Of a stretch of DNA of 64,000 bases, positions 1-9,789 are shown piece after piece. Both the position numbers and the translations under genes were made by a program. The first letter of the stretch is position 1. Each line of letters opens with the position of its first letter. The stretch comes from Zygnema cylindricum (taxonomy: Eukaryota; Streptophyta; Zygnematophyceae; Zygnematales; Zygnemataceae), in NCBI GenBank assembly GCA_037447655.1, contig JBBHKE010002219.1:135739-199738 (forward strand). Direction: 5' to 3'. The notes below the pieces were generated by a model. It was given only the letters and a program-made list of their open reading frames with translations, had not been told where the DNA came from and did not search any database.

Positions 1-8
1 CTTATTTT
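1..8 (-). other. Polypurine tract of copia A, cut by the window edge
   Basis: On the minus strand the window ends in AAAATAAG directly after the pol stop codon (bases 9-11). In the related element B the same string continues as GGGGAG and then LTR TGTAGAAAC, so the window edge falls inside the plus-strand priming site. Confidence 0.75.
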
Positions 9-2885
9 CTAGTCAATCTTTAATTTCAGACCACACTTCTCCCTGCAAAAAATTAGCTTAGGGGAAGGCACAGGTTTGGTCATCATATCTGCTACCATCT
101 TACTATCTAGTCTGTACTCTAAACTGATTATTTTGTTTTCTACTTTCTCTCTAACAAAGCTGAGTCTGATGTCCATGTGTTTGGCTTTAAAATGGTGTTT
201 AGGATTGGCAGAAATAGCGATTGCTGCCTGATTATCACAAAATATTTTCTGCACACCACTCTTAAGGTGACCAAGCTCACCAAGCAAAGACTTGACCCAC
301 ATCAATTCTTTTACAGCAGAGCAAGAGGCCATATACTCAGCCTCCATGGTGGACTGAGCAATAACCTTTTGCTGTTTGCTACTCCAACAGCAAGCCCCAT
401 CACCCACATATAATACATATCCAGAAGTACATCTCCTCATCAGAGCATCACCATAACTGGCATCACTCCAAGTAGTGATGTCAGTATTCTCCCCACCCAA
501 ATGCAACCATAGATCTCTAGTTCCTACCAAGTATCTAAAGACTCTCTTAGCTGCCTCCCAATCCTTCTTAGTGGGAGCATTTAGACTTCTACTCAGCACT
601 CCTACAGCTGCAGCTAAATCCGGCCGGGTACAATTCATAAAATAGATTAGACTTCCCACTACTTGCCTGTAAGGAATAGTCTGCATGAACTTATGTTCTT
701 CAGGAGATAATTCCTCGTCTAAGACTATGACTCCTTCTTCCTCACTCCCCTCACTTCCCTTCTTCAATTCCATTGGAGTTGTACAACTATTAGCTTTATC
801 CATTTGAAATTTTTCAAGCATGTTCCCTATTGCTTCCTTTTGAGTCAATCTTATAATTTTTCTTTTTCGGTCTCTCTCTACTTGAATTCCCAAAATATAT
901 TTTGCTTCCCCCTTATCCTTCATTTCAAATCTCCCCTTAAGATCGGTTTTCAGTTTATTAATTTTTTCCATTGATTTACTTAAAACAAGCAAATCATCAA
1001 CATAAATTGCAATAAATATAAAACCTTCCTCATCTTCGAAAACATAGATTGAGTGATCTGAGCTGATCCGAATATATCCTAGACCGGTAAGAAACTCATC
1101 AAGCTTCTTATTCCACTGTCGAGGCGCCTGTTTCAAACCATAAAGAGATTTAATCAGCCGGCATACCTTACTCTCCTCTCCTTCTTCCACAAACCCTTCG
1201 GGTTGTCGCATGAAGATCTCCTCTTCCAATTCTCCATGCAAAAAGGCTGTTTTGATGTCCATCTGGTGCACTTCCATGTCTTCCGCCGCTGCTAAACTGA
1301 GAAGTATGCGGACGGAGGGAAATCTGACCACCGGGGCAAAGGTTTCCTCGTAGTCAATTCCTTCCTTTTGTGTAAATCCCTTTGCCACTAATGTGGCCTT
1401 GTAGCGCTCGATTGTGTTATCTGGGTTCAGTTTTAGTTTGAAAACCCACTTACAACCGATTGGTTTTCGGTAAGGTGGACAGTCCACCAGCTCCCAAGTA
1501 TCGGCTGCCATGATTGAAGCCATCTCCTCATTGATGGCTGTCTTCCACCGGTTTCTTTCTGGACAAGTCATCGCCTCTCCATAAGTTTGAGGTTCATCTT
1601 GATGAGATAGTTTAGTTACCTTGTTATTAACATGTTTTTCTTGCAGTCTTTTGCTACTTCTCCTCCCCCCTTCAAAATCTGAGGCCGGAATAGATGGTTC
1701 TCGTGGATTCTTTCGAACAAACTCGGCTTCTCCCCTATCCCTTGATTCCGAATCAATTTCCACCACGTCTTCCGCTTCGAGTAGAGTTGTCACTGGAGTT
1801 TCCACAGCTGAGTCCTTTTCGGTCTGATTTGTTCCTGCGAGAATGTCATCGTCTCTAAAACCTGGATAGTTAGGAAGCTCAAAGTTATCAGAATTTTCTG
1901 ACTCAAATCTGATTTTTACTGACTTTGTATATTTGAAGGGATCCACAGACTTTCCTTCATCCATAACTACTAGATGCTTTACTAAGATTATATCTTCTCT
2001 TTTTAGATCATAAACTCTATATCCTTTAACATCCTCATCATATCCTAATAAGTATCCCGGTTTTCCTTTAGGATCTAGCTTCCAATTGGACCGATCAGTA
2101 TCTAGACTGAATACTTGACTGCCGAAAACCTTTAAATGAGATAAGTCTGGTTTGCGGCCTGTCCATCTCTCATAAGGTGTTTGATCTTTTATAGCTGAAG
2201 TAAGAACTCTATTTTTGAGGTAATTAGCACAGTTCATTGCTTCTGCCCAAAACCTTTTTCCTATCTTCTTATCCGACAACATACTTCTAGCACTATCACT
2301 TAGTGTTCTATTTAACCTTTCAGCTACCCCATTCTGTTCAGGATTTTCTGGCACTGTCTTTTGGTGTTGAACCCCATCTTCCCTCAAAAAATCCTCAAAC
2401 TGGTTAGAAGTATACTCTCCACCATTGTCACTCCTTACTCTCTTGATTGGAGTTTCATGGAGTTTTTCGCTCCATGCTTTATATTGTCTAAAACAGTCCT
2501 CAGCTTCTGACTTGTTTTTCAAAAAATATACTCGGGAATACCGAGACCAATCATCAGTTATAGTCATCATAAATCTCTTCCCCCCCGGTGAGGGCACTCT
2601 AGCCGGTCCCCAAATATCTGTGTGTACTAGATCTAGAAGTTTTTCTCCCTTGTAGGTGGCTGTTTTTGGAAAGGGTAATCTGTGTGCTTTACCTTGAGCA
2701 CACCCACTACAATCACTTATATCATCACTCTCACTGAACTGAATCCCTTCCACCACTCCCATCTTTTTCATCTCTCTTAACTTATCTAGATTCACATGCC
2801 CAAGCCTCTTATGCCACATCATAATATCATGAACACCAGCATAATAAAGTTTCTTCGTTTCATTACTTAAGATCAGCCTAAACAT
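9..2885 (-). CDS. pol: Copia A integrase - reverse transcriptase - RNase H polyprotein
   Basis: Long open frame (958 codons from the first Met; the frame opens further upstream) covering the C-terminal two thirds of a copia polyprotein. In order: HHCC zinc-binding integrase N-terminus (His25, His30, Cys59, Cys62); DDE integrase core with Asp90 in HTDIWGP, Asp153 in RSDNGGEY and Glu189 in NGVAERLNR; a low-complexity linker; RT with the palm motif YVDD at about residues 628-631 (bases 993-1004); and RNase H beginning near TTWSDASYGD with EAEYMA and DNQAA motifs. No stop interrupts it. The true upstream fusion to gag-protease is lost by a 1-base difference near 2990. The stop codon abuts the polypurine tract. 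Could encode active enzymes if frameshifting or a sequencing error explains the break. Confidence 0.93.
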   Translation of the reverse strand: MFRLILSNETKKLYYAGVHDIMMWHKRLGHVNLDKLREMKKMGVVEGIQFSESDDISDCSGCAQGKAHRLPFPKTATYKGEKLLDLVHTDIWGPARVPSPGGKRFMMTITDDWSRYSRVYFLKNKSEAEDCFRQYKAWSEKLHETPIKRVRSDNGGEYTSNQFEDFLREDGVQHQKTVPENPEQNGVAERLNRTLSDSARSMLSDKKIGKRFWAEAMNCANYLKNRVLTSAIKDQTPYERWTGRKPDLSHLKVFGSQVFSLDTDRSNWKLDPKGKPGYLLGYDEDVKGYRVYDLKREDIILVKHLVVMDEGKSVDPFKYTKSVKIRFESENSDNFELPNYPGFRDDDILAGTNQTEKDSAVETPVTTLLEAEDVVEIDSESRDRGEAEFVRKNPREPSIPASDFEGGRRSSKRLQEKHVNNKVTKLSHQDEPQTYGEAMTCPERNRWKTAINEEMASIMAADTWELVDCPPYRKPIGCKWVFKLKLNPDNTIERYKATLVAKGFTQKEGIDYEETFAPVVRFPSVRILLSLAAAEDMEVHQMDIKTAFLHGELEEEIFMRQPEGFVEEGEESKVCRLIKSLYGLKQAPRQWNKKLDEFLTGLGYIRISSDHSIYVFEDEEGFIFIAIYVDDLLVLSKSMEKINKLKTDLKGRFEMKDKGEAKYILGIQVERDRKRKIIRLTQKEAIGNMLEKFQMDKANSCTTPMELKKGSEGSEEEGVIVLDEELSPEEHKFMQTIPYRQVVGSLIYFMNCTRPDLAAAVGVLSRSLNAPTKKDWEAAKRVFRYLVGTRDLWLHLGGENTDITTWSDASYGDALMRRCTSGYVLYVGDGACCWSSKQQKVIAQSTMEAEYMASCSAVKELMWVKSLLGELGHLKSGVQKIFCDNQAAIAISANPKHHFKAKHMDIRLSFVREKVENKIISLEYRLDSKMVADMMTKPVPSPKLIFCREKCGLKLKID

Positions 2886-2980
2886 CCCATGGCTACCTTT
2901 CTCAGCAATGAAATAGACATCCTCCTCAAAACTAGCAGTAAAGACTCCTTCCCTAGTGCTAGTGAAAAAACCCTTATCAT

Positions 2981-4366
2981 CTAATACTGTGTAGAGATAA
3001 GGTTTTTGTTCAGCTCCGGAATAAACAATACATCGGAGAATGTTAATATGGATGTCTTTCCTTCTACTAACACTTTCAGATCTACCGATCCTACAAGAGT
3101 AGTGGTGACTATCCTCCCATCCCCGTACTCTATCTCTACGGTGGGAATCTTTCTTATCTTAGTGAACAGGTGTCTATCCTTACACATGTGTATTGAGGCA
3201 CCTGAATCTATAATCCAGCCTGCTTCACCTTTCAATCCACCGTAAGCACATTTCTGCCTTCGTGGAATTTCAACCTCAGTTTTCGCCTCCAACTCCTCAT
3301 CCAAAAGGAGCTCATCGTCCTCGTCCTCGGATTCCGCCTCAAGTACCTGTGTGACAAGGGCCTTTTTCTTTCCTCTCGGGGTACCACCGGTCTGCCCCTC
3401 CTTTAACCAAAGCTCGGTTAGCTTGGTGCACTCTGCCATATAGTGCCCCGGTTTCTTACAAAAATGACATAAACCTTTGGGAGCCCTTGGTTCGAACTCG
3501 CCAACCTGTTTTTTCAGCTCCCTCCCCCTATAGTTTCCGATCGGTTTCCGGGAATCCTTGTTCCTCCAAATGGTCGCAGTTGCCAAGGCTTGGCCACTCT
3601 TTCCTCCTCTTCGGATCTCAATCGTATTCTCCCGAACAAGAATCATCCCTACCACTGAGTTCCATATCCACCTTGAGTCCAGCAAGTCTTGCACACGGTT
3701 GACTATGTTCTCGAACTCATCGGATAACTTCATCAGTAAACAGTTAAACTTTTCTTTTTCACTAAAAACTTTACCCGCACTCTCTAGCTCCATGAAGAGT
3801 GTAGCAAGCTCATTGCAAAAATCCATTATATTTCCCCCTTTGTATACATACTCCTTAACTTTCTGATCAGCCAACTGTTGTTGCTCAATCGTACCACTTC
3901 GGTACATCTCTATGAGAGCCATCCAAAGATCGGATGCCCTCTCTACCTGCAAATGAGGACATGCAAGTCCTTGAGTGAGATGGCGTAGGATGAAGTGCTT
4001 TGCCGCCATATTGTTGAAGTCCCAGGTTTCAGTATCATTCTCCTCGTTCCTCGGAATAGGTGACATGAATACTAAACCAGTTGCTATTGGTGTGGTCGCC
4101 TCCTTCTCCTTTCCTTTGTCCACCACCTCTCCTTCCTTTGTTTCCTCCGTTGAAGGTGAATCCTCTTTCCTGGTGAATCTGCTTCCTTTAAACCCTGGAG
4201 GAATTCCAAGACTTGATGGACGCCCCAATCGTCCACTCACTATCCCCCAAAACATTTTTTCGCATAGAGCTCCTATCATCATACTTTCCCAGTATATGAA
4301 GCCAGGTCCATTAAAGATTGGTACCCTAGAGGGTGGGCCCATAACCTGAAACTCTGAGACCTCCAT
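2981..4366 (-). CDS. gag: Copia A gag - aspartic protease
   Basis: 461-codon frame. The first ATG (4366) lies 20 bases inside the 5' LTR, so the frame crosses the LTR end and the PBS before entering gag. Residues about 110-230 match the gag core of plant copia elements (WMALIEMYRSGT, LADQKVKEY). A single CCHC zinc knuckle, C-x2-C-x4-H-x4-C, lies at about 300-313 (CHFCKKPGHYMAEC). An acidic stretch at about 343-365 precedes the retroviral-type protease with active-site DSGAS near 384. The frame stops at 2981, just after the protease, where the sibling B continues into integrase; A has one base fewer at about 2985-2990. Confidence 0.92.
   Translation of the reverse strand: MEVSEFQVMGPPSRVPIFNGPGFIYWESMMIGALCEKMFWGIVSGRLGRPSSLGIPPGFKGSRFTRKEDSPSTEETKEGEVVDKGKEKEATTPIATGLVFMSPIPRNEENDTETWDFNNMAAKHFILRHLTQGLACPHLQVERASDLWMALIEMYRSGTIEQQQLADQKVKEYVYKGGNIMDFCNELATLFMELESAGKVFSEKEKFNCLLMKLSDEFENIVNRVQDLLDSRWIWNSVVGMILVRENTIEIRRGGKSGQALATATIWRNKDSRKPIGNYRGRELKKQVGEFEPRAPKGLCHFCKKPGHYMAECTKLTELWLKEGQTGGTPRGKKKALVTQVLEAESEDEDDELLLDEELEAKTEVEIPRRQKCAYGGLKGEAGWIIDSGASIHMCKDRHLFTKIRKIPTVEIEYGDGRIVTTTLVGSVDLKVLVEGKTSILTFSDVLFIPELNKNLISTQY
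4334..4346 (-). promoter_or_regulatory. Primer-binding site of copia A (half-tRNA iMet type)
   Basis: Minus-strand GGTTATGGGCCCA follows the 5' LTR directly. It is complementary to the anticodon stem-loop side of eukaryotic initiator tRNA-Met (TGGGCCCATAACC), not to the tRNA 3' end. Drosophila copia is known to prime this way with a cleaved initiator tRNA. Confidence 0.8.
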
Positions 4367-5395
4367 AAGTCCTCAGAGTGGACAGCTTCCAAGAAGCCTC
4401 TAGGATAATCCTGACCCCTTTGTGTTTAAGCAAAAATAACTGCCACCCTGGCAGACAAAAACTCTGACCAACTTCACCGTTGTGAAGACAAGACTCCCTT
4501 GAGTCGATAGCAAAAAGAATCTCTGAATTTGCTCCCCTGAGCAGTAAGTTATGGAGGGTCAAAGTTGACCTTTTGTACAGAAGCTCTCTATGAGAGGGGG
4601 TCCTATCTTCTAATTTTTCTAAGTCCTATCTCTCTCACAGACTCTATCTACTGATGTACGGAACCAATCAGAATTGAGTTCCGTACGCAAAAGTAAAGCT
4701 GCCGGTGTACTTTATATACGGACATTGTACGACATTGCCAAAATATCGACACATGTCAAATCCGGATTCGGTGCCATAATCTCCGGAGATTCCACAATCC
4801 AACGGAATTTTGCCACGCGTCATCCGATGTGGCGATGGCCACAAACCGCCGAAATCTTCCTCCGCGATCTCGGCGCTAATCCCGGCCGTCCGATTAAATT
4901 CGGCTTTAATCGTAGCCGTAATAAATACATGCGCGGTATTTGTTTCATTTACGAAACAAATGCGCGGTACTGATTTTTGTCCGTACCGTAAGTCGTACAT
5001 TATATATTACTGGATCTATGTATCCCGTAATTCATTTCAGTTAAATGGTTTATCGCACGTATACATATTTAAATAAATATCAAACTATATTCTACGTAAC
5101 AGTACCGCTAGACTTAACGGCTAAGGCTACCGGCTATATCCTATCTGTCGTCCGGAAGGTACAAGGATCAAATCCTGCCGCCGGCATTTACCTTTTAATT
5201 AAATAAATAAACCCTAATATAAAATTTGCGTAAACCTCAGGATAGCCAAGGTAGCCATGGCTCTAGCTTCCTCTCCAATTTCTCAGTGACTGCGACAAGT
5301 TTGAGAGTTGGAGAGAGAAGTTAGAGATAGACTGCCTCGACTTATATATTTCTTTTCAGACCTAGAAAATACTAATAAAACCATTAGTTTCTACA
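4347..5395 (-). repeat. 5' LTR of copia A (1049 bp)
   Basis: Minus-strand LTR running TGTAGAAACT...GAGTTTCA, bounded by TG/CA. It matches both LTRs of copia B across its length. It contains the gag start codon in its last 20 bases, the GTACGGAAC-type inverted repeats (4656-4732) and an antisense tRNA-like B-box hairpin (about 5111-5186). Confidence 0.9.
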
Positions 5396-6779
5396 GTTGA
5401 AACTTGTTCCATGTAACAGAATTGCAATCTCTGAAACAATAGTACTTGGTCATTCGGCCTCCGTTAGACGCCAAAAATAGAGTGCGTTCCGTTCAGTTTA
5501 GGAAATACAAGGATCTCGTCCGGCTTGGTGCACTCACTCCTCCGTACTGTGAAGACCGTACAAGGTAAAAAAGGCCCGAAAATCCTTGGTGATATACAGG
5601 TATGCGTGAAAAACATAAGAGCTTGACATAGCGGATCTAAACCAGCCATGGGGTCTGATGACAATATGATTCTATTTAATTGCCTGAATTGCCAACAAAT
5701 AGGACATAGGTGGAAACATTGCCCCAGGAAACTTTAACTAGAGCTCCCCATCAAACAAAAGGAATGGGTAAAAAAACGTGTTAAGCGGACCAAGAAACAG
5801 TTGGAACGGCTCAAAAGAGATGGGGGGGGACAGAAAACACCACTGACCAAGAACACCTACATTCAAACTCCCCAGGGCGAAATATCTAAAATGTCCCAAT
5901 CTCAAATGCGGCAAATCAAAATTCCCAAGTTTGATGACGCCCAAATATTAAATGAAATCTGCAGCAAATATACCCTCGAATGATCGAAATGCGAGGCTTG
6001 TGGTTTCATGGGGCATAATGAAGGGCAATGCTTCCGCAAGAATTGGGTCCCCGAAGAAATGATGTAGTTTGCCTTGTTCACTAAGGAAGGAGAAATTGTC
6101 GTTAACCCTCTCCTACTTGAACTTCTTTACCCTTGGGGACGCAAAGTTCGACTTACCTAAGAGGAACTAGCACGCGCACCGGTTGATTCAACGAGGCCTA
6201 CCCCGGAGACCATCATCCAGCAGCAGAGCTAGCAGCTGGCTGCAATGGCCGCAAAATTGGCCACCCTCCGCTTGGGGTCTACATCACGGGCTGCACCTCT
6301 CACTGCAACACAAAGACTCCAAAAACAGAAGCAAGAGTTGTTACAGAAGCTTGCGGAGCTAGAGCTTCAAAGCACAGCGGATGCTAACGATGACAACTTA
6401 ATGGGCTGGGATTTGGAACCCCCAAATGCCCACCATGCGGAGCTTGGAATGTAAAGGTGGGAGATAACCATAGACATTTCGGCCATTCTACCTCGGAGCA
6501 AAGAAAAGACAATCAACGAATGGGTGAAAATGACCACAACTGGAAGGTTATCGGGCCTTTGTCATTAACTCCCCGGGCGATGATCCTCATCAGTGATATC
6601 GGCCTCGGAATCAAACCCACTCATCCACCATTTCTTCTTCCCAAACCTAAACTGCCTCCCGGTTTGAAAAACTAAAAGAGCGAGAAACAGCAGCTAGAAA
6701 AGGAGTCCCACGAAAGAGAATAACAAACCAATAAGGATTGGTTTGAGAGATACATGGTAGAACACCCAGACGATGCCAC
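5396..6779 (+). pseudogene. Gypsy gag C-terminal remnant with two zinc knuckles
   Basis: Degenerate coding sequence in several frames. Two CCHC knuckles are visible: CLNCQQIGHRWKHC at 5681-5722 and CEACGFMGHNEGQC at 5990-6031, both C-x2-C-x4-H-x4-C. Between them is a basic/polar stretch (5801-5983), and a Gln/Leu-rich segment follows (6245-6454). Gag zinc knuckles bind the genomic RNA during packaging. Stops and frame changes separate all pieces. Copia B interrupts it at 6779 and protease sequence follows B. Confidence 0.7.
6775..6779 (+). repeat. Target-site duplication of copia B, left copy (GCCAC)
   Basis: GCCAC directly before the LTR and again at 13229-13233 directly after the second LTR; a perfect 5-bp duplication defines the insertion. 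Confidence 0.9.
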
Positions 6780-7830
6780 TATAGAAATTAATGGTTTTAA
6801 GTATTTTCTAGGTCTGAATAGAAATAAGAAAGAAGCCGAGGCAGTCTACCTCTAACTTCTCTCTCCAACTCTCAAACTTGTCGCAGTCACTGAGAAATTA
6901 GGAGAGGAAGCTAGAGCCATGGCTACCTAGGCTATCCTCAAGTTTACGGGAAATTTATATTAGTATAGGGATTAATTATTAAAAGGTATGTGCCGGCAAC
7001 AGGATTTGATCCTGGTACCTGCCGGCCGTCAGTGAGTAGATAGCCGGTAGCCTTAGCCGTTAAGTCTAGAAGTAGTGTTACGTAGTATATAGTACGATAA
7101 TTATTTAAACATGTACACGTAGGATAAGTCATTTAACTATAACTGTTAACGGGATACATAGATATGGTAGTGTAAAAGTACGAATTGCGGTACGGATAAG
7201 AAATCAATACCGCGCATTGATTTCGTAAGCGAAACAAATACCACGCATGTATTTATTACGGCTACGATCAAATGCGAGTTTAATCGGACGGCCGGAATTA
7301 GCGCCGAGATCGCTAAAGGAGAATTCGGCGGTTTGTGGGCATCGCCACATCGGATGACACGTGGCGAAGTTACATTGGAGCGCGGCATCTCCAAGGATTG
7401 AGGGATCGAATCCGGACATACCACGTGTCGACATTTAAGACATGTCGTACAGTGTCCGTACATAAAGTACATCGACAACTGTACTTTTGCGTACGGAACT
7501 GTAATTTTATTAGTTCCGTACATCAGTAGATAGAGTCTGTGAGAGAGGTATGACTTAGAAAAATTAGAAGATAGGACCCTCTCTCCCAGAGAGCTTCTAT
7601 ACAAAAGGTCAACTTTGACCCTCCATAACTTACTGCTCAGGGGAGCAAATTCAGAGATTCTTTTTGCTATCGACTCAGGGGAGTCTTTTCTTCACAGGGG
7701 TGAAGGTGGTCAGAGTTTTTGTCTCCCAGGGTGGCAGTTATTTTTGCTTAAACACAAAGGGGTCAGGATGATCCTAGAGGCTTCTTGGAAGTTGTCCACT
7801 CTGAGGACTTATGGAGGTCTCAGAGTTTCA
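6780..7830 (+). repeat. 5' LTR of copia B (1051 bp)
   Basis: Starts TATAGAAATTAATGG (mutated TG end) and ends GAGTTTCA at 7830. Very similar to 12180-13228. Carries the inverted repeats around 7459-7525 and the antisense tRNA-like hairpin at about 6991-7070. Confidence 0.92.
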
Positions 7831-8302
7831 GGTTATGGGCCCACCCTCTAGGGTACCAATCTTTAATGGAACTAGCTTTATATACTAGGAAAGTATGATG
7901 ATAGGAGCTATATGCGAAAAAAGGTTTTGGGGGATAGTGAGTGGACGATTGGGGCGTCCATCAAGTCTTAGAATTCCTCCAGGGTTTAAAGGAAGCAGAT
8001 TCACCAGGAAATAGGATTCACCTTCAACGGAGGAAACAAAGGAAGGAGAGGTGGTGGACAAAGGAAAGGAGAAGGAGGCGACCACACCAATAGCAACTGG
8101 TTTAGCATTCATGTCACCTATTCCGAGGAACGAGGAGAATGATACTGAAACCTGGGACTTCAACAATATGGCGGCAAAGCACTTCATCCTACGCCATCTC
8201 ACTCAAAGACTTGTATGTCCTCATTTGGAAGTAGAGAGGGCATCCGATCTTTGGATGGCTCTCATAGAGATGTACCGAAGTGGTATGATTCAGCATTAAC
8301 AG
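7811..8302 (+). pseudogene. Copia B gag N-terminal part with nonsense codons
   Basis: Starts with the ATG at 7811 inside the LTR, as in A. Against A it has TAG for Trp after the Phe-Ile-Tyr triplet (about 7890), TAG for Glu in the Arg-Lys-Glu-Asp stretch (about 8012) and TAA at 8297-8299 before the QLADQK segment. Otherwise the frame is preserved, including the core motif WMALIEMYRSG. Confidence 0.85.
7831..7843 (+). promoter_or_regulatory. Primer-binding site of copia B
   Basis: GGTTATGGGCCCA immediately after the LTR; complementary to the anticodon side of initiator tRNA-Met. Confidence 0.8.
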
Positions 8303-9742
8303 TTGGCTGATCAGAAAGTTAAGGAGTATGTATACAAAGGGGGAAATATGTTGGATTTTTGCAATGAGCTTGCTACACTCTTCATTGAGCTAGAGAGTGC
8401 CGGAAAAGTTTTTAGTGAAAAAGAAAAGGTTAACTGTTTACTAATGAAGTTACCTGATGAGTTCGAGAACATAGTCAACCGTGTGCAGGACTTTCCGGAC
8501 TCAAGGTGGATATGGAACTCAGTGGTAGGGATGATTCTCGTTCGAGGGAATACGATTGAGATCCGAAGGGGAGGAAAGAGTGACCAAGCCTTGGCAACAG
8601 CGACCGATTGGAGGAACAAGAATTCCCGGAAACCAGTCAGAAACTATGGGGGTAGGGAGCAGAAAAAACAGGTTGACGAGTTCGAACCAAGGGCTCCCAA
8701 AGGTTTATGTCATTTTTGTAAGAAATCGGGGCACTATATGGCAGAGTGCACTAAGCTAACCGAGCTTTGGTTAAAGGAGGGGCAGACCGGTGGTACCCCG
8801 AGAGAAAAGAAAAAGGCCCTTGTCACACAGGTACTTGAGGCGGAATCCGAGGACGAGGACGATGAGCTCCTTTTGGATGAGGAGTTGGAGGCGAAAACTG
8901 AGGTTGAAATTCCACGAAGGAAGAAATGTGCTTACGGTGGATTGAAAGGTGAAGCAGGCTGGATTATAGATTCAGGTGCCTCAATGCACATGTGTAACGA
9001 TAGGCACTTGTTCACTATGATAAGAAAGATTCCCACCGTAGAGATAGAGTACGGGGATGGGAGGATAGTCACCACTACTCTTGTAGGATCGGTAGATCTG
9101 AAAGTGTTAGTAGAAAGAAAGACATCCATATTAACATTCTCCGATGTATTGTTTATTCCGGAGCTGAACAAAAACCTTATCTCTACATCTGTATTAGATG
9201 ATAAGGGTTTTTTTACTAGCACTAGGGAAGGAGTCTTTACTGCTAGTTTTGAGGAGGATGTCTATTTCATTACTGAGAAAGGTAGCCATGGGATGTTTAG
9301 GCTGATCTTAAGTAATGAAAAGAAGAAACTTTATTATGCTGGTGTTCATGATATTATGATGTTGCATAAGAGGCTAGGGCATGTGAATCTAGATAAGTTA
9401 AGAGAGATGAAAAAGATGGGAGTGGTGGAAGGGATTCAGTTCAGTGAGAGTGATGATATAAGTGATTGTAGTGGGTGTGCTCAAGGTAAAGCACACAGAT
9501 TACCCTTTCCTAAAACAGCCACCTACAAGGGAGAAAAACTTCTAGATCTAGTACACACAGATATTTGGGGACCGGCTAGAGTGCCCTCACCGGGGGGGAA
9601 GAGATTTATGATGACTATAACTGATGATTGGTGTCGGTATTCCCGGGTGTATTTTTTCAAAAACAAGTCAGAAGCTGAGATTGTTTTAGACAATATAAAG
9701 CATGGAGCGAAAAACTCTATGAAACTCCAATCAAAAGAGTAA
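8303..9742 (+). pseudogene. Copia B gag C-terminus, protease and integrase start
   Basis: 479-codon open stretch: gag core from LADQKVKEY, CCHC knuckle (CHFCKKSGHYMAEC, near 8709-8750), acidic linker, protease active site DSGAS (near 8970), then integrase HHCC (HKRLGH, CSGCAQGK) and the first catalytic Asp in HTDIWGP. Unlike A it has no break between protease and integrase, which supports one continuous gag-pol frame for the family. It ends by a 1-base frameshift near 9680 in the integrase core. Confidence 0.88.
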
Positions 9743-9789
9743 GGAGTGACAATGGTGGAGAGTATACTTCTAACCAGTTTGAGGATTTT

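Larger units (their letters stand above)
1..5395 (-). mobile_element. Ty1/copia retrotransposon A (near-intact, 3' LTR off window)
   Basis: Minus-strand copia element inserted in the gypsy element. Read on the minus strand it has a 5' LTR (5395-4347), a half-tRNA PBS (4346-4334), gag-protease (4366-2981), integrase-RT-RNase H (2885-9) and the start of the polypurine tract at bases 8-1. The 3' LTR must lie immediately left of base 1. The right flank is GTTGA (5396-5400); the matching left duplication cannot be seen. Domain order PR-IN-RT-RH is diagnostic of Ty1/copia. The only lesion seen in the coding region is a 1-base frameshift between protease and integrase. Confidence 0.93.

Noticed and set aside
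177-4349. Plus-strand ORFs opposite copia A (for example 3975-4349, 3558-3866)
   Set aside because: Shadows of the minus-strand gag-pol frame; the same shadows recur opposite B and D.
4668-5000. ORFs of about 100 codons inside LTRs (also 7146-7604, 12544-12832, 16337-16609)
   Set aside because: Present on both strands, overlap the inverted repeats and differ between LTR copies by stops; no protein family.
5081-5186. tRNA gene in the copia LTR
   Set aside because: Only the T-arm/B-box region is tRNA-like; acceptor and anticodon arms do not form, and it recurs in every LTR, so it is a repeat module, not a host tRNA gene.
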